Of a stretch of 45,710 bases of DNA, positions 1 to 12,296 are shown in pieces (position 1 is the stretch's first letter; each line of letters begins with the position of its first letter). The stretch is from Candidatus Scalindua rubra. GTDB taxonomy: Bacteria; Planctomycetota; Brocadiia; Brocadiales; Scalinduaceae. The position numbers and the translations under genes are program-made. The notes beneath the pieces were generated by a model. It had not been told where the DNA came from. It saw nothing but the letters and a program-made list of their open reading frames with translations, and did no database searches. The stretch spans positions 1 to 45,710 of the forward strand of contig MAYW01000019.1 of the NCBI GenBank assembly GCA_001723765.1, given 5' to 3'.

Positions 1-45
1 AAACAGCTTTATAATTAAGCTATTCTTTATACTTAAGGGAAAGTT

Positions 46-64
46 TGAAAACCGTAGGTTTTCA
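46..64 (+). promoter_or_regulatory. Short hairpin upstream of rpoB
   Basis: Positions 46-53 (TGAAAACC) pair perfectly with 57-64 (GGTTTTCA) around a 3-base loop. No long T run follows, so it is a weak terminator or attenuator candidate. It lies just ahead of a second, longer inverted repeat. In many bacteria rplL precedes rpoB and the gap between them holds an attenuator or an RNase III site. rplL itself is not in the window. Confidence 0.4.
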
Positions 65-69
65 TTTGA

Positions 70-131
70 CAACCTGGACAAGCCAGAATAAATGAATTAT
101 TTACCTTTTTGGTTCTGGCTTGTCCAGGTTG
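70..131 (+). repeat. 19-bp perfect inverted repeat in the rpoB leader
   Basis: The arms at 70-88 and 113-131 are perfect reverse complements (left arm CAACCTGGACAAGCCAGAA), separated by 24 A+T-rich bases. The right arm ends 39 bases before the rpoB ATG. As RNA it would form a very stable stem, suited to processing or attenuation between rplL and rpoB. The G+C-richer arms in A+T-rich surroundings would also fit a MITE-like palindromic insertion. The pairing is seen directly; the role is inferred. Confidence 0.7.
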
Positions 132-170
132 GGATGCAGAAATAATATTAGTGCGTTAAAGGGGAAAAAG

Positions 171-3100
171 ATGCAAGTAAGAAATTATGGTAAAATTGAC
201 GAAATAGTTGAACTACCTAACCTTCTTCGGATACAAACCAAGTCTTATGCTGGTTTTTTGCAGGAAAACATATCACCAAACAAACGTAAAAATCGAGGGT
301 TAGAAGCTATTTTGCGGGAAACGTTTCCGATAAAAAACTATGATGAAAATGTTTCCTTAGAATATATAAAATATGAAATAGGGAAGCCTCGCTATAGTCC
401 GGATGAATGTAGAAAATTGAAGTTAATTTATGGTAAACCTCTCAGAGTTCGGTTAAGGTTAAATAAGGAAGAACCGGTTGAGGAAGAGGTTTATTTGGGA
501 GAAGTCCCTGTTATGATTGGTGGTGGTGAGTTCATAATTAATGGAACAGAAAGAGTAATTGTAACACAACTTCATCGATCACCAGGTGTGGATTTTGTTG
601 AGGAACTGCATGCAGAGAAAAGAATGCACTCATGCAGGATTATCCCAGAAAGAGGTAGTTGGATTGAGATAGACGTTGGGAAAAAAGATGTTTTAACTAC
701 TAGAGTTGATCAAAGTGGTAAATTTCCTGCGACATGTTTTTTAAGAGCAATGTCAGAGAAATTTTCAAAAGATGAAGACATAATTAGGTTCTTTTACGAA
801 ACAGAAACTATTAATATTGGGGATTATGCTTCTACGTATAAACTTAAAGATATGTATATTGTTGGCCGGTTGGTTAATCCTCAAACTGGTGAAGTTATAT
901 TGGAAGCCGGGCGACAAATAACTGAGGATGTGGTTAAGATTGTTTCCAACTCAAATCTCAAAAAGATTGAAGTTATTAAGAATATGGACGATCCGTTAAT
1001 CCTTAATACTCTGGAATCTGATTATACAGAGTCACATGAAGATGCTTTATTAAAAGTCTATACAAGGTTTAGACCGGGAAATCCTCAGCAGTTGGAAAAG
1101 GCAAAGCAATTATTTCATGATAAATTTTTTGATTCAAAAAGATATAAATTAGGTCCTGTAGGACGGTTTAGATTAAATAGGAAATTAGGGCAAGAAGTTT
1201 CTGACAATGAAATGACTTTAAAACCTGAAGATTACGTAAATTCTATTAAATATATCACAAAACTTAGAAAGGATGAAGGAAGTATTGACGATATAGATCA
1301 TCTTGGTAATAGGCGACTCCGAACTATTGATGAGTTATTCGGAGAAGAATTACGTAAAGGATCTCTTAAACTTAGAAGAACTGTACAAGAAAGGATGAAT
1401 ACTAAAGATTATGAGCAATTAACACCAAGAATCCTTATAAACTCTAGAACAATATTTTCAGCAATAGAATATTTCTTTAGTCGTGGTGAACTATCTCAAG
1501 TATTAGATCAGACTAATCCATTAGCGCAGCTTACACATGAACGGCGATTAAGTGCTTTGGGGCCAGGTGGTCTTAATAGAAAGAGAGCAGGTTTTGAAGT
1601 TAGAGATGTTCACGTTTCACATTATGGACGAATATGTCCTATTGAGACTCCAGAGGGTACAAATATCGGATTGATTGCATCATTAAGTATATATGCCGCA
1701 AACGATGATTATGGTTTCTTAATATCTCCTTACTTGAAAATCAAAAAGGGCAAACTAACAAATGAAATTGTTAATCTTCGTGCCGATGAGGAAGAAGGTA
1801 AAAATCTTGCACCGGCTGATACACAGTCTTATTTTAGAGATAAAGGTTTGGACAAGGAATTACTTGCGCGTTTTAATGGTGATTTTCGACTTGTAAACGT
1901 AAAGGATGTTGACTACATAGATGTATCACCAAAACAGTTGGTAGGTGTATCTGCAAGTTTAATCCCATTTCTGGAACATAGCGATGCTAATAGAGCGCTA
2001 ATGGGATCAAATATGCAAAGACAAGCTGTACCACTGCTCAAAACTGAGCCACCCCTTATTGCTACAGGTATGGAGAAAGTAGTTGCACAGAATTCTAGTA
2101 TGGTTGTCCGTGCTGAGAATAGTGGTGCTGTTACTAAAGTAACAGGTGAACAAATTGTTATTGATGATAGTGACGTATATAATTTAAGGAAATATGTTGG
2201 TTTGAACGAAGGTACCTGTTTAAACCAGAAGCCTATGGTAGTCGAAGGTCAAAAAGTGAAAAAGAATGAAATTATTGCTGATGGGGCTGCTACATGCAAT
2301 GGCGAGTTGAGTTTGGGCAGAAATGTATTGGTGGCTTTTATGACATGGGATGGCTATAACTTTGAAGATGCTATTGTGGTTAGCGAAGGTTTGCTGAAAG
2401 ATGACAGTTATACGTCAATTCATAGAGACGAATTTGAGGTAGAAATCAGAGAGACCACTCTTGGGAGAGAGGAATTTACTAGAGATATACCAAACGTTTC
2501 TGAAAAGGCGCTTGGTAACTTAGACGAAAATGGCATAATTCGTGTTGGGACAAAGGTTAAACCATCAGATATTCTAGTAGGAAAGATTGCTCCAAAGAGC
2601 AGAAGCGAACTATCTCCTGAGGAAAAGTTACTGTATGCTATTTTTGGTAGAGCAGGAGAGGATGTTAGAAATGTTTCTTTGGAGGTGTCATCTGGTGTAG
2701 AAGGAATTGTCATCAATACGCAACTATTTTCTCGAAAGGCGCATCTATCAGATGCAAAAAGACAAAAAATTATGAACGAAGTGAAAGAAGCAGAAAGTAA
2801 ATTCGATAAAGCAATATCTAAAGAATTTGTCAAAATGATCAAGGAATTAGAACAGGTTTTTGGTGGTGTACTTGTAGATTTGAGGACTAATCAACCTTTG
2901 AAAATCTCATATGGAACGGACGTTAAACTTATTCTTGCTTTGCAAGATCAATTTGATATTGAGAACTACGATTCTGGTAGTAATAAGAGGAAAAGTGAGA
3001 GGGCCACAAGAATTTATGAAGAGTATAACGAAAAAATTGAACTCCTAAAAGACGAAAAAGATGCTAAGACAGGCCAATTAAAGAGAGGGGATGAATTACC

Positions 3101-3845
3101 AAGCGGAGTATTAGAAGTAGCAAAAGTTTCTATTGCAACGAAAAGAAGACTGTCTGTTGGAGATAAAATGGCAGGAAGGCATGGTAACAAAGGGGTCATT
3201 GCTAAGATATTACCCCAGGAAGATATGCCGTGTTTGGAAGATGGAACACCCGTTGAGATGCTTTTAAATCCTTTAGGAGTTCCTTCGAGAATGAATGTTG
3301 GTCAAATTCTGGAAGCACATTTGAGTTGGGCTGCAAAAAAATTAGGTTTTCAAGCCGTTACACCTATTTTTGATGGAGCAACGGAAACAGAAGTAAGAGA
3401 TACATTGAAAGAAGCAGGGCTACCAGAAGACGGTAAAGCTATATTATACGATGGTCGTACGGGTGAACCCTTTGAACAAAAGGTGACAATTGGGTATATG
3501 TACATGATGAAACTGCATCACTTAGTTGATGAAAAAGTACATGCTAGGGCTACAGGGCCTTACTCATTAATAACACAACAACCTCTTGGAGGAAAAGCAA
3601 GATTTGGTGGGCAAAGATTCGGGGAAATGGAAGTATGGGCGTTAGAGGCTTATGGAGCAGCTTATAATTTGCAGGAACTTCTTACAGTGAAAAGTGACGA
3701 TGTAGAAGGACGTACCAGAATTTATGAGTCAATGGTTAAGGGTAAAAATACGCTAGAAGCAGGAACCCCTGCATCATTCGAGGTACTTTCTAAGGAAATT
3801 GAAGGACTTGGACTTTCTTTGAAACTTGAGAAAGAGAAACTTTAA
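171..3845 (+). CDS. rpoB: RNA polymerase beta subunit
   Basis: This 1224-residue protein is the beta subunit of RNA polymerase and forms one side of the catalytic cleft. It has the family's ordered blocks: the rifampicin-pocket segment ([25 protein letters not shown]) near residues 440-470, the [13 protein letters not shown] block near 490, and the [15 protein letters not shown] active-site block near 1000. The rifampicin-contact D, H and S residues are the sensitive-type residues. ATG 171 is chosen because it follows AAAGGGG and matches the usual N-terminus (MQVRNYGK). An upstream in-frame TTG at 120 lies inside the inverted repeat and would add 17 residues foreign to the family. rpoC follows after 92 bases. 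Confidence 0.98.
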   Translation: MQVRNYGKIDEIVELPNLLRIQTKSYAGFLQENISPNKRKNRGLEAILRETFPIKNYDENVSLEYIKYEIGKPRYSPDECRKLKLIYGKPLRVRLRLNKEEPVEEEVYLGEVPVMIGGGEFIINGTERVIVTQLHRSPGVDFVEELHAEKRMHSCRIIPERGSWIEIDVGKKDVLTTRVDQSGKFPATCFLRAMSEKFSKDEDIIRFFYETETINIGDYASTYKLKDMYIVGRLVNPQTGEVILEAGRQITEDVVKIVSNSNLKKIEVIKNMDDPLILNTLESDYTESHEDALLKVYTRFRPGNPQQLEKAKQLFHDKFFDSKRYKLGPVGRFRLNRKLGQEVSDNEMTLKPEDYVNSIKYITKLRKDEGSIDDIDHLGNRRLRTIDELFGEELRKGSLKLRRTVQERMNTKDYEQLTPRILINSRTIFSAIEYFFSRGELSQVLDQTNPLAQLTHERRLSALGPGGLNRKRAGFEVRDVHVSHYGRICPIETPEGTNIGLIASLSIYAANDDYGFLISPYLKIKKGKLTNEIVNLRADEEEGKNLAPADTQSYFRDKGLDKELLARFNGDFRLVNVKDVDYIDVSPKQLVGVSASLIPFLEHSDANRALMGSNMQRQAVPLLKTEPPLIATGMEKVVAQNSSMVVRAENSGAVTKVTGEQIVIDDSDVYNLRKYVGLNEGTCLNQKPMVVEGQKVKKNEIIADGAATCNGELSLGRNVLVAFMTWDGYNFEDAIVVSEGLLKDDSYTSIHRDEFEVEIRETTLGREEFTRDIPNVSEKALGNLDENGIIRVGTKVKPSDILVGKIAPKSRSELSPEEKLLYAIFGRAGEDVRNVSLEVSSGVEGIVINTQLFSRKAHLSDAKRQKIMNEVKEAESKFDKAISKEFVKMIKELEQVFGGVLVDLRTNQPLKISYGTDVKLILALQDQFDIENYDSGSNKRKSERATRIYEEYNEKIELLKDEKDAKTGQLKRGDELPSGVLEVAKVSIATKRRLSVGDKMAGRHGNKGVIAKILPQEDMPCLEDGTPVEMLLNPLGVPSRMNVGQILEAHLSWAAKKLGFQAVTPIFDGATETEVRDTLKEAGLPEDGKAILYDGRTGEPFEQKVTIGYMYMMKLHHLVDEKVHARATGPYSLITQQPLGGKARFGGQRFGEMEVWALEAYGAAYNLQELLTVKSDDVEGRTRIYESMVKGKNTLEAGTPASFEVLSKEIEGLGLSLKLEKEKL

Positions 3846-3937
3846 GCAAGTTTGATTGTAACGATCTTTATTTTAGCAATATAGAAATTAAGCCAATTAA
3901 TGTATGTCTCTCTTTTAATAATAAAGGAGATTAACTA

Positions 3938-6900
3938 ATGACAATTAGCACGTATGAAAGAGTAAATGAGTATAGCTCAGTGAAAATATCCTTATCATCA
4001 TCAGAGGAGATTAGAAGCAGGTCATATGGTGAAGTAAAAAAGCCAGAGACGATAAATTATCGTACATATCGTGCAGAGAAGGACGGATTGTTTTGTGAGC
4101 GAATTTTTGGTCCTGAACGTAATTGGGAATGTTTTTGTGGGAAGTATAAGGGTATTAAGCATAAGGGAATTGTTTGTGATAGATGTGGGGTTAAGGTAAC
4201 TCATTCTCGTGTGAGGAGGAAGAGATTAGGACATATTAGTTTGGCAGCACCTGTTGTTCATATTTGGTTTTTTAAGGCAATGCCTTCAAGAATAGGGACA
4301 CTTTTAGGTATGAAAACTAATGTACTGGAAAGGATTATCTATTTCCAGGGTTATGTCGTGATAGACTCGGGGGATACAACACTTAAGGAAGGCCAGTTGT
4401 TGACGGTGGATGAGCATAAAGAAGCCCAGGAAAAATATGGAGAAGGCAGTTTTAATGCTGATATGGGAGCTGAAGCGATAAGGACATTGCTCCAGAACTT
4501 AGATTTAGTGAAATTATCAAAGGAGCTTAGAGTAGAACTTAAAGAAACGAAATCAAAACAACGAACTAAGGAAATAATAAAGAGATTAGCAATTGTCGAA
4601 TCTTTTAAAGATTCTGGAAACAAGCCTGAGTGGATGGTTATGGACGTTGTTCCCGTTATCCCTCCGGATTTAAGACCTTTGGTATTGTTGGAAAGTGGAG
4701 ATTTTGCTAGTTCAGACCTTAATGATCTTTATAGGCGTATAATTAATCGAAACAATCGTCTTAAAAAACTGATTGACCTCAATGCACCGGAGGTAATAAT
4801 CCGAAATGAGAAGAGAATGTTGCAGCAGGCAGTGGATGCCCTTTTTGATAATAGTAGAGGTAAGCGTCCCATTTTAGGAAGTAACAACCGTCCTTTGAAA
4901 TCTCTGACAGATATGATAAAGGGTAAGCAAGGGAGATTTAGGGAGAATTTGCTCGGTAAAAGGGTTGATTATTCAGCACGATCTGTAATTGTTGTTGGTC
5001 CTGAACTTAAATTAAGTCAGTGCGGAATTCCCAAGAAAATTGCACTTGAATTGTTTCAGCCTTTCATAATTCGATGCTTAAGGGAAATTGGGTTAGCAGA
5101 TACGATAAAAAGCGCAAAAAAAATGTTGGTAAGACAAGATGAAGAAGTTTGGGATATTCTTGATGAAGTGGTACGAAAACATCTGGTTCTTCTTAATAGA
5201 GCTCCAACATTACATCGTATGGGAATTCAAGCATTTGAACCAGTTCTCGTAGAAGGCAATGCGATTAAACTTCACCCATTAGTATGTCGTGGATTCAATG
5301 CTGACTTTGATGGGGACCAAATGGCAGTTCATTTACCTCTTTCTATTGAATCTCAAATCGAGGCAAGAACTCTAATGTTATCGGTTAATAATATTTTTTC
5401 TCCTGCTTCGGGCGAACCAATAATTACTCCTTCACAAGATATTGTTTTAGGTTGTTATTTTTTAACTGCCCAGGTAAATGAAAAAGAAGAAGAGAAAAAA
5501 CTAAAAAGCTTCAGTAGTTATGAAGAAGTATTAATGGCTTATACAGAGAAGAAAGTGGGTATTCATACTCAAATAAAAATAAGGTTACAATCAAACAAAT
5601 CTATTATCATTAATGAAGGTGAACAATCCGTGAATGGATTATGTACTACTACTGTAGGCCGTGTCATACTTAACGAAATTTTACCTCATGAACTACCTTT
5701 TTACAATTATCCTCTTGATCATAAGTCTATAAACGGAATTATACAAGATTGTTATAAAATACTCGGTAAAGAAAAAACTATTACCCTTCTAGACCAAATC
5801 AAGGAGATAGGTTTTAAAGAATGTACGAAAGCTGGACTTTCTCTTTCTATAATGGATTTGAAGATGCCAAAAAAGAAGGCTCAGATCTTGGAAAAAACTC
5901 AAAAAGAGGTAGAGAGAACACAAAAACTATACCATAGAGGTATAATCACTGAAGGTGAAAGATATAATCAGGTAATAGATACTTGGACATATGCCGGGGA
6001 GAAGGTAGCAGAGGAAATGCTTGATGAACTTAGAAATGATGTTAGAGGGGGGAAGCCATACCTCAATCCAGTATATTTAATGTCTGCATCAGGTGCTAGG
6101 GGTAGTACTCAACAATTAAGGCAGCTTGCAGGTATGAGAGGTTTAATGGCTAAACCGTCAGGCAGGATAATTGAGACACCAATTAAAGCGAACTTTCGGG
6201 AAGGATTGAGTGCATTGGAATATTTTAGTTCAACTCATGGTGCGAGAAAAGGGCTGGCTGATACAGCCCTAAAAACAGCAGATTCTGGTTATTTAACCAG
6301 AAAACTTGCTGATGTCGCTCAGAACGTTATTATAACGGGTTATGACTGTGGAACAGTTAATGGAATTAGTAAAAGTGCCGTTTACAGGGGAGATCGTATT
6401 GAGATTCCCCTTTCCAAAATTATCAGAGGCAGAATGTCTTTGAATAATATTGTGGATTTAGTTAAGGATGAGGAAATTGTTAAAGAAAACGAGTTAATTA
6501 CAGAAGAAAAGGCAAAAAAAATTGAAGCTCTTGGATACGAAAAAATTCGTGTACGTTCTCCATTAACATGTGAGATGTCACAAGGTTTATGTGCTAAATG
6601 TTATGGGATGGACCTTTCTAAAGGAGAGTTGGTAGAAGAAGGTACAGCTGTAGGAATCATTGCGGCAGAATCAATAGGTGAGCCTGGCACTCAATTAACC
6701 ATGAAAACCTTTCATATTGGTGGAACAGCAACTCGATCGATTGAAGAATCTGAAATAAAGGTCAGGAGAGCAGGTAGAATCAAATATTATAATTTAAATG
6801 TAGTAGAAAATCCACAAGGAGAAAATATCACACTAAGCGGAAAAGGAGAAATTCTCGTTGTTGATGATAAAGACAGACAAATTGAGAAACATTTAGTACC

Positions 6901-8047
6901 ACTTGGTGCAACAGTTTTGGTAAAAGAAAATGAAAAAGTTGCCTTGAATAGAACAATCATCAGGTGGGATCCTCATATGACTCCAATCCTTGCAGAGATG
7001 CCAGGGAAAGTTCGTTTTGAAGATATAATAGAAAACAAAACAATGAAGAAGGAACATGATCCTGTAACACGTATTAAAAGGAAGGTTATTATAGAGCATA
7101 AAGGCGACCTACATCCTCAGATAATTATTGAAGATAATACGGGAAAAATCCAAGGTCTTTATCCAATACCAGAAAAGGCGCATATAGAGGTTGAAGAAGG
7201 AGCAAAAGTTGTTGCCGGTACTCTTTTAGCTAAAACTCCTAGAGAAATTACAAGAACTGAGGATATAACAGGAGGATTGCCCAGAGTATCAGAGATTTTT
7301 GAGGCAAGAAGACCAAAAGATCCCGCTGTAATGAGTGAAATAGACGGTATGATCGAACTTGGCGAAAAGAGAAGGGGTAAAAGGACAATAATTGTTAAAG
7401 GTGAGTCTGGAATGGAAGTAGAACACCTTGTCCCTCGTGGCAAACATTTGAGAGTGCACAGGGGAGATCGAGTAAAATCAGGAGATCCATTAGTTGTGGG
7501 ACCTCTTGTTCTTCAAGATATTTTAAGAATTTGTGGTGAAGAAGAATTGCAGCAGTATACATTGAAGGAAGTTCAAAATGTTTATCGTTCACAGAATGTG
7601 CCGATCGATGATAAACACGTTGAAGTAATTATTGCACAGATGTTACGAAAAGTGCAAGTAGACGAACCGAACGATACAAAATTACTACCTGGTTCAGTTG
7701 TTGACAAATTTAAATTTAAAGAAATAAACATGGAAGCAAAAGAAAAGAATGGTAAACCTTCTACTGCCAAACCATTGTTATTAGGAATAACTAAAGCCTC
7801 TATACAATCTGATAGTTTTATTTCTGCAGCATCTTTCCAAGAAACAACTAAAGTATTGACAAAGGCTGCTTTAGAGGGAAGCAGGGATAGACTTGTAGGT
7901 CTAAAGGAAAATGTAATCCTTGGACATCTAGTTCCAACAGGAACAGGATACTCATTATATCACAAACTACTCATAAAAAGAGAAGAAATTGAAGTGCTTG
8001 ATAAAAAAGGCGAAAAGGATGAGTTGTTATCAACAATATCTAATTAA
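3938..8047 (+). CDS. rpoC: RNA polymerase beta' subunit
   Basis: This 1369-residue protein is the catalytic beta' subunit. The N-terminal zinc site is C65, C67, C80 and C83. The Mg-binding active-site motif NADFDGDQM lies near residues 453-461. The second zinc site uses a Cys near 804 plus the [11 protein letters not shown] cluster near 877-887. The trigger loop/bridge region ([18 protein letters not shown]) follows. Length is typical for the short, insertion-poor form. AAAGGAG sits 9 bases before ATG 3938. It is cotranscribed with rpoB. The gene reads through without defects. Confidence 0.98.
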   Translation: MTISTYERVNEYSSVKISLSSSEEIRSRSYGEVKKPETINYRTYRAEKDGLFCERIFGPERNWECFCGKYKGIKHKGIVCDRCGVKVTHSRVRRKRLGHISLAAPVVHIWFFKAMPSRIGTLLGMKTNVLERIIYFQGYVVIDSGDTTLKEGQLLTVDEHKEAQEKYGEGSFNADMGAEAIRTLLQNLDLVKLSKELRVELKETKSKQRTKEIIKRLAIVESFKDSGNKPEWMVMDVVPVIPPDLRPLVLLESGDFASSDLNDLYRRIINRNNRLKKLIDLNAPEVIIRNEKRMLQQAVDALFDNSRGKRPILGSNNRPLKSLTDMIKGKQGRFRENLLGKRVDYSARSVIVVGPELKLSQCGIPKKIALELFQPFIIRCLREIGLADTIKSAKKMLVRQDEEVWDILDEVVRKHLVLLNRAPTLHRMGIQAFEPVLVEGNAIKLHPLVCRGFNADFDGDQMAVHLPLSIESQIEARTLMLSVNNIFSPASGEPIITPSQDIVLGCYFLTAQVNEKEEEKKLKSFSSYEEVLMAYTEKKVGIHTQIKIRLQSNKSIIINEGEQSVNGLCTTTVGRVILNEILPHELPFYNYPLDHKSINGIIQDCYKILGKEKTITLLDQIKEIGFKECTKAGLSLSIMDLKMPKKKAQILEKTQKEVERTQKLYHRGIITEGERYNQVIDTWTYAGEKVAEEMLDELRNDVRGGKPYLNPVYLMSASGARGSTQQLRQLAGMRGLMAKPSGRIIETPIKANFREGLSALEYFSSTHGARKGLADTALKTADSGYLTRKLADVAQNVIITGYDCGTVNGISKSAVYRGDRIEIPLSKIIRGRMSLNNIVDLVKDEEIVKENELITEEKAKKIEALGYEKIRVRSPLTCEMSQGLCAKCYGMDLSKGELVEEGTAVGIIAAESIGEPGTQLTMKTFHIGGTATRSIEESEIKVRRAGRIKYYNLNVVENPQGENITLSGKGEILVVDDKDRQIEKHLVPLGATVLVKENEKVALNRTIIRWDPHMTPILAEMPGKVRFEDIIENKTMKKEHDPVTRIKRKVIIEHKGDLHPQIIIEDNTGKIQGLYPIPEKAHIEVEEGAKVVAGTLLAKTPREITRTEDITGGLPRVSEIFEARRPKDPAVMSEIDGMIELGEKRRGKRTIIVKGESGMEVEHLVPRGKHLRVHRGDRVKSGDPLVVGPLVLQDILRICGEEELQQYTLKEVQNVYRSQNVPIDDKHVEVIIAQMLRKVQVDEPNDTKLLPGSVVDKFKFKEINMEAKEKNGKPSTAKPLLLGITKASIQSDSFISAASFQETTKVLTKAALEGSRDRLVGLKENVILGHLVPTGTGYSLYHKLLIKREEIEVLDKKGEKDELLSTISN

Positions 8048-8068
8048 TTAAAGTCGAAGGGATAATAA

Positions 8069-8441
8069 ATGCCAACAATAAATCAACTAGTAAGAAAAGG
8101 AAGGAAAAAGATACCAAAGAAAAGCAAAAAGTGTCGATTTAGAAAGATGCCCACAGAAAAAAGGTGTTTGTATTCAAGTTATGACGAGAACACCTAAAAA
8201 GCCTAATTCTGCTTTGAGGAAGGTTGCAAGAGTAAGATTGACAAATGGAAAAGAGGTTACAGCTTATATACCGGGTGAAGGCCATAATTTACAGGAACAT
8301 TCGATAGTCTTAATAAGAGGTGGACGAGTACGTGACCTTCCTGGTATTAAATACCATATAATACGGGGTAAACTGGATACAGCAGGTGTTGATGGCAGAA
8401 AACGAGGCAGATCTAAATATGGGACAAAAAGTCCAAAATGA
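8069..8441 (+). CDS. rpsL: 30S ribosomal protein S12 (one-base frameshift)
   Basis: S12 sits at the decoding centre of the 30S subunit. The N-terminal part starts at ATG 8069 ([20 protein letters not shown]). The remainder ([18 protein letters not shown], then [19 protein letters not shown]) is in the next frame from 8130. Removing one A from the five-A run at 8126-8130 restores a full 123-residue S12, exactly the family length. As given, translation from 8069 stops at 8195-8197 after 42 residues. The gene is essential and the rest is perfectly conserved, so a homopolymer sequence error is most likely. The PNS motif carries the usual Lys of the streptomycin-sensitive form. Confidence 0.93.
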
Positions 8442-8482
8442 TTTTTAGATTTTTTTATTGTTTATTATGTAGGAGATAGTAA

Positions 8483-8956
8483 ATGGCACTTGAATATAGA
8501 AGTACAGAGGTTTTTTTGCGACCTGATGTGCGTTATAGAAGTATTTTGGTTTCAAAGTTTATTAATAATTTAATGCGCAAAGGAAAGAAAAGTGTTGCAG
8601 AAAAAGTCTTCTATCAAGCCATGGATTTATTAAGATCTAGATTTGCCGACAAAGAACCTTTGGAAATAGTTGAAACTGCTATAAAAAACGTGAAACCTAT
8701 GGTTGAAGTAAAGTCAAAACGTGTTGGAGGAGCGACTTATCAGGTTCCCGTCGAAGTATCAAGAAAAAGACAATTGTCATTAGCAATTAGATGGATTCTC
8801 AGTGCAGTAAAAAACAAGAAGGGTAAGCCTACATATCAAAAATTAGCGGATGAATTATCAGATGCATATAAAAGACAAGGTGTAGCGATTACACAACGAG
8901 AAAATACTCACAAGATGGCTGAGGCAAATAAAGCCTTTGCTCATTTTGCATGGTAA
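8483..8956 (+). CDS. rpsG: 30S ribosomal protein S7
   Basis: S7 nucleates folding of the 3' major domain of 16S rRNA and lines the E site. The 157-residue protein has the family blocks (LVSKFINNLMRKGKKSVAEK, VKSKRVGGATYQVPVEV) and the C-terminal HKMAEANKAFAHFAW. Length is standard. AGGAG lies 7 bases before the ATG. It is the second gene of the str operon, 41 bases after rpsL and 19 before fusA. Confidence 0.98.
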   Translation: MALEYRSTEVFLRPDVRYRSILVSKFINNLMRKGKKSVAEKVFYQAMDLLRSRFADKEPLEIVETAIKNVKPMVEVKSKRVGGATYQVPVEVSRKRQLSLAIRWILSAVKNKKGKPTYQKLADELSDAYKRQGVAITQRENTHKMAEANKAFAHFAW

Positions 8957-8975
8957 GATTTAGTTTTTTTAAGTT

Positions 8976-11039
8976 ATGGAAAAAGAAAAACTTATAAATC
9001 TCAGGAATATTGGAATTACTGCTCATATTGATGCAGGCAAAACCACGGTAACAGAACGTATACTTTTTTATACCGGCAAGAGTTTCAAATTAGGTGAAGT
9101 TCACGAAGGTACTGCAGTAATGGACTGGATGGAGGAAGAACAAAAACGTGGTATAACTATTACTGCAGCAGCAACTACATGCTTCTGGAAAGATTTTCAA
9201 ATAAACATAATCGATACACCAGGACACGTTGACTTTACAATGGAAGTAGAAAGATCGTTAAGAGTTTTGGATGGTGCAATATGCGTTTTTTGTGGAGTTA
9301 GTGGTGTTGAAGCGCAATCAGAGACTGTGTGGAGACAGGCAGATAAATATAAAGTTCCGCGAATCTGTTTTATTAACAAAATGGATCGAATTGGCTCTGA
9401 TTTCATAAAAGTAGCTAACGAAATTAAAGAAAAGCTAAATAAAAATGTGGTTCCAATTCAGTTGCCTGTCGGCAAGGAGAAAAATTTCAAAAGTGTTATT
9501 GATTTGGTGAAGATGAAAGCTGTAATTTTCGATTCCGGTAATGATACTTTTGGTGAGAAATTTGAAGAGTGCGATATACCAGATAATATGTTAGAGAAAG
9601 CAGAAAAATACAGGGAGATAATGATTGAAAATATTGCCGATAGAGTAGATTGGTTTATGGACAAATATTTAAATGAAAGCACAATTAAAGAAGAAAATAT
9701 AAAAAAGGCCATTCGTGAAGGAACTCTAAAGTCAGATTTGATACCTGTGTTATGTGGTGCGGCCTTTAAGAATAGAGGAATACAGCAATTGCTAGATGCA
9801 ATATGTTACTATTTGCCTTCACCTCTTGATATTCCACCAATAAAGGGGGTTCATCCTAAAAATGACACCGTTATACAAAGGAAACCTTCGATAAATGAAC
9901 CTTTTAGTGCTTTGGCTTTTAAGATTGCCTCTGATAAACACGGGGATCTTACTTTTATTCGTGTTTATTCAGGTAGAATAAATTCAGGACAAAGGCTTTA
10001 TAATCCGAGGATTAATAAAAAAGAGTTAGTAGGTCGTATTTATAGTATGCATGCCGACAAACGCGAGCAATTGGATAGTACTTCTACAGGGGATATCGTA
10101 GCCATAGTCGGTTTTAAGTCTACTGTTACTGGTGATACGGTGTGTGTTGAAGGCCATCCGATAGTTTTAGAAAAAATAGAATTTCCAGAAACAGTTATTT
10201 CAATGGCTATAGAACCGAAAACGGAAACTGAAAAAGAAAAATTAGCTTTTGTTCTGTCTAAATTGTCAAAGGAAGATCCAACTTTTAGAGTTCATACAAA
10301 TGGTGAAACAGGGCAGTTAATCGTCTCTGGAATGGGTGAATTGCATCTGGAGGTCTTAACAAATAGGATGTTGAGTGAGTATAAAGTGAATGCAAACGTA
10401 GGTGCCCCTAGAGTTTCGTATAGAGAAACAGTGGAACGTGAGGTTGAGTTGGAGGAAAAATTTATAAAACAGACTGGCGGACGTGGTCAATACGCTCATG
10501 TAGAAATAAAGCTGGAGCCATACGAGGGTGAAAAAACTGTTGAGTTCGAAGACAAGATAGTCGGTGGGGCGATTTCGAAACAATATATAAGATCTGTAGA
10601 AAAGGGTATTATAGATACTGCAAAAAGTGGTGTATCTGGTGGTTATCCTCTTATAAATATGAAAGTAACTTTACTGGATGGCTCTATGCATTCCGTTGAT
10701 TCATCAGATTTTGCCTTTTACAATGCTGCAAGCATTGCTTTAAAAAAGGCAGTTGAAAAGGCTAAGGCTGTTTTATTAGAGCCTATAATGCTGATAGAAA
10801 TTACGATTCCAGAGAATTATCTTGGTGATGTGCTTAGTGAATTAAATAGCCGCAGAGCAGATATTATCGAATTAAATACAGTTGAAGACTTGAGATTGAT
10901 TAAGGGAAAAATTCCCTTGGCAGAAACTTTTGGTTATGCAACTATTTTAAGATCTATTACTCAGGGTCGGGGTACATATACTATGGAGCCTTTAGAATAT
11001 AAGGCCGTGCCTACGAGTGTGTGCAGTAGTGTAGCATAA
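8976..11039 (+). CDS. fusA: Translation elongation factor G
   Basis: EF-G is the GTPase that drives tRNA-mRNA translocation. The G domain shows the P-loop AHIDAGKTT (residues 16-24), RGIT switch I, DTPGHVDF and NKMD motifs. Domains II-V follow, including the domain IV block GGRGQYAHV. At 687 residues it has the normal length. No clear Shine-Dalgarno sequence precedes ATG 8976, so translation may be coupled to rpsG, which ends 19 bases earlier. Codon use is A/T-ending like its neighbours, unlike tuf just downstream. Confidence 0.97.
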   Translation: MEKEKLINLRNIGITAHIDAGKTTVTERILFYTGKSFKLGEVHEGTAVMDWMEEEQKRGITITAAATTCFWKDFQINIIDTPGHVDFTMEVERSLRVLDGAICVFCGVSGVEAQSETVWRQADKYKVPRICFINKMDRIGSDFIKVANEIKEKLNKNVVPIQLPVGKEKNFKSVIDLVKMKAVIFDSGNDTFGEKFEECDIPDNMLEKAEKYREIMIENIADRVDWFMDKYLNESTIKEENIKKAIREGTLKSDLIPVLCGAAFKNRGIQQLLDAICYYLPSPLDIPPIKGVHPKNDTVIQRKPSINEPFSALAFKIASDKHGDLTFIRVYSGRINSGQRLYNPRINKKELVGRIYSMHADKREQLDSTSTGDIVAIVGFKSTVTGDTVCVEGHPIVLEKIEFPETVISMAIEPKTETEKEKLAFVLSKLSKEDPTFRVHTNGETGQLIVSGMGELHLEVLTNRMLSEYKVNANVGAPRVSYRETVEREVELEEKFIKQTGGRGQYAHVEIKLEPYEGEKTVEFEDKIVGGAISKQYIRSVEKGIIDTAKSGVSGGYPLINMKVTLLDGSMHSVDSSDFAFYNAASIALKKAVEKAKAVLLEPIMLIEITIPENYLGDVLSELNSRRADIIELNTVEDLRLIKGKIPLAETFGYATILRSITQGRGTYTMEPLEYKAVPTSVCSSVA

Positions 11040-11080
11040 TTCTAAAGAAACTTTAAAATTATTATTGGAGGTAAAGAAGG

Positions 11081-12283
11081 ATGGCCAAGGAGGTATTTAA
11101 AAGGACGAAGCTGCATGTGAATGTAGGAACGATAGGGCATGTGGATCATGGTAAGACGACATTAACATCGGTGATGACGCATATATTATCGAAGCGGGGC
11201 TTTGCTAAGGAGAGGGCATTTGATTCGATAGACAATGCGCCGGAGGAGAAGGAGAGGGGTATAACGATAGCGATAGCGCATGTGGAATATGAGACAGACA
11301 AGAGGCATTATGCGCATGTGGATTGTCCTGGTCATGCGGATTATGTGAAGAATATGATAACAGGTGCGGCGCAGATGGATGGAGCTATATTGGTGGTGAG
11401 TGCGCCAGATGGTCCTATGCCGCAGACACGCGAGCATATTTTGCTGGCGAGGCAGGTTGGTGTGCCGAGGATAGTGGTGTTTATGAATAAGGTGGATCAA
11501 TTGGAGGATCAGGAGTTATTAGAGTTGGTGGAGTTAGAGGTTAGGGAGTTGTTAAGCAAGTATGAATTTCCTGGAGATGATATACCTGTGATAAAGGGTT
11601 CTGCGTTGAAGGCATCAGAGTGTGGATGTGGCAATAGGGAGTGTGAGAATTGTGGACATATTCATGAGTTAATGGATTCATTGGATAGTTATATTCCTGA
11701 GCCTGTACGAGAGATAGACAAGCCGTTTTTGATGTCGATAGAGGATGTATTTAGCATAAAGGGACGGGGAACAGTGGGTACGGGTCGGGTAGAGCGAGGA
11801 GTAGTGAAGGTAGGAGACGAGGTAGAGATAGTGGGGATGGTGGAAGAGATGAGGAAGACGGTGGTTACAGGTGTAGAGATGTTTAATAAGACGTTGGATC
11901 AGGGGCAGGCAGGAGACAATTTAGGAGTGTTGTTGAGGGGAGTTGAGAAGGATGAATTGGAGCGAGGGCAGGTGTTGGCGGTGCCGGGTAGTATAACGCC
12001 GCATACGAAGTTTGAGGCAGAGGCATATGTATTGACGAAGGAAGAGGGTGGTAGGCACACGCCGTTTTTCAATGGATATAGGCCCCAGTTTTATTTTCGC
12101 ACGACGGATGTGACAGGAGTGGCGAAGTTATTAGGAGGCGCTGAGATGGTGATGCCCGGGGACAATGTAAATTTGGAGATAGAGTTGATAACGCCGATAG
12201 CGATGGAGCAGGAGTTGAGGTTTGCGATAAGAGAGGGTGGAAAGACAGTCGGAGCCGGCGTTGTTACTAAGATTGTTGAATAA
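11081..12283 (+). CDS. tuf: Elongation factor Tu
   Basis: EF-Tu delivers aminoacyl-tRNA to the ribosome. The G domain has GHVDHGKTT (19-27), [13 protein letters not shown] (81-88) and NKVD (136-139), followed by two beta-barrel domains; total 400 residues. An insert after GSALKA carries C181, C183, C188 and C191 plus H193 and H195, a possible metal site absent from the E. coli protein. GGAGG precedes the ATG. Codon use is unlike the surrounding genes: GAG, AAG, TTG and NCG/NGG codons dominate over nearly the whole gene, and the pattern reverts near 12240. Gene conversion from a second tuf copy or transfer are possible causes. Confidence 0.97.
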   Translation: MAKEVFKRTKLHVNVGTIGHVDHGKTTLTSVMTHILSKRGFAKERAFDSIDNAPEEKERGITIAIAHVEYETDKRHYAHVDCPGHADYVKNMITGAAQMDGAILVVSAPDGPMPQTREHILLARQVGVPRIVVFMNKVDQLEDQELLELVELEVRELLSKYEFPGDDIPVIKGSALKASECGCGNRECENCGHIHELMDSLDSYIPEPVREIDKPFLMSIEDVFSIKGRGTVGTGRVERGVVKVGDEVEIVGMVEEMRKTVVTGVEMFNKTLDQGQAGDNLGVLLRGVEKDELERGQVLAVPGSITPHTKFEAEAYVLTKEEGGRHTPFFNGYRPQFYFRTTDVTGVAKLLGGAEMVMPGDNVNLEIELITPIAMEQELRFAIREGGKTVGAGVVTKIVE

Positions 12284-12296
12284 TGTTACTTGAGAT

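Noticed and set aside
8120..8135. Programmed frameshift in rpsL
   Set aside because: No slippery heptamer with stimulatory structure was recognised, S12 is not known to be recoded, and the same A5 fault appears in ftsY. Kept only as a finding to check.
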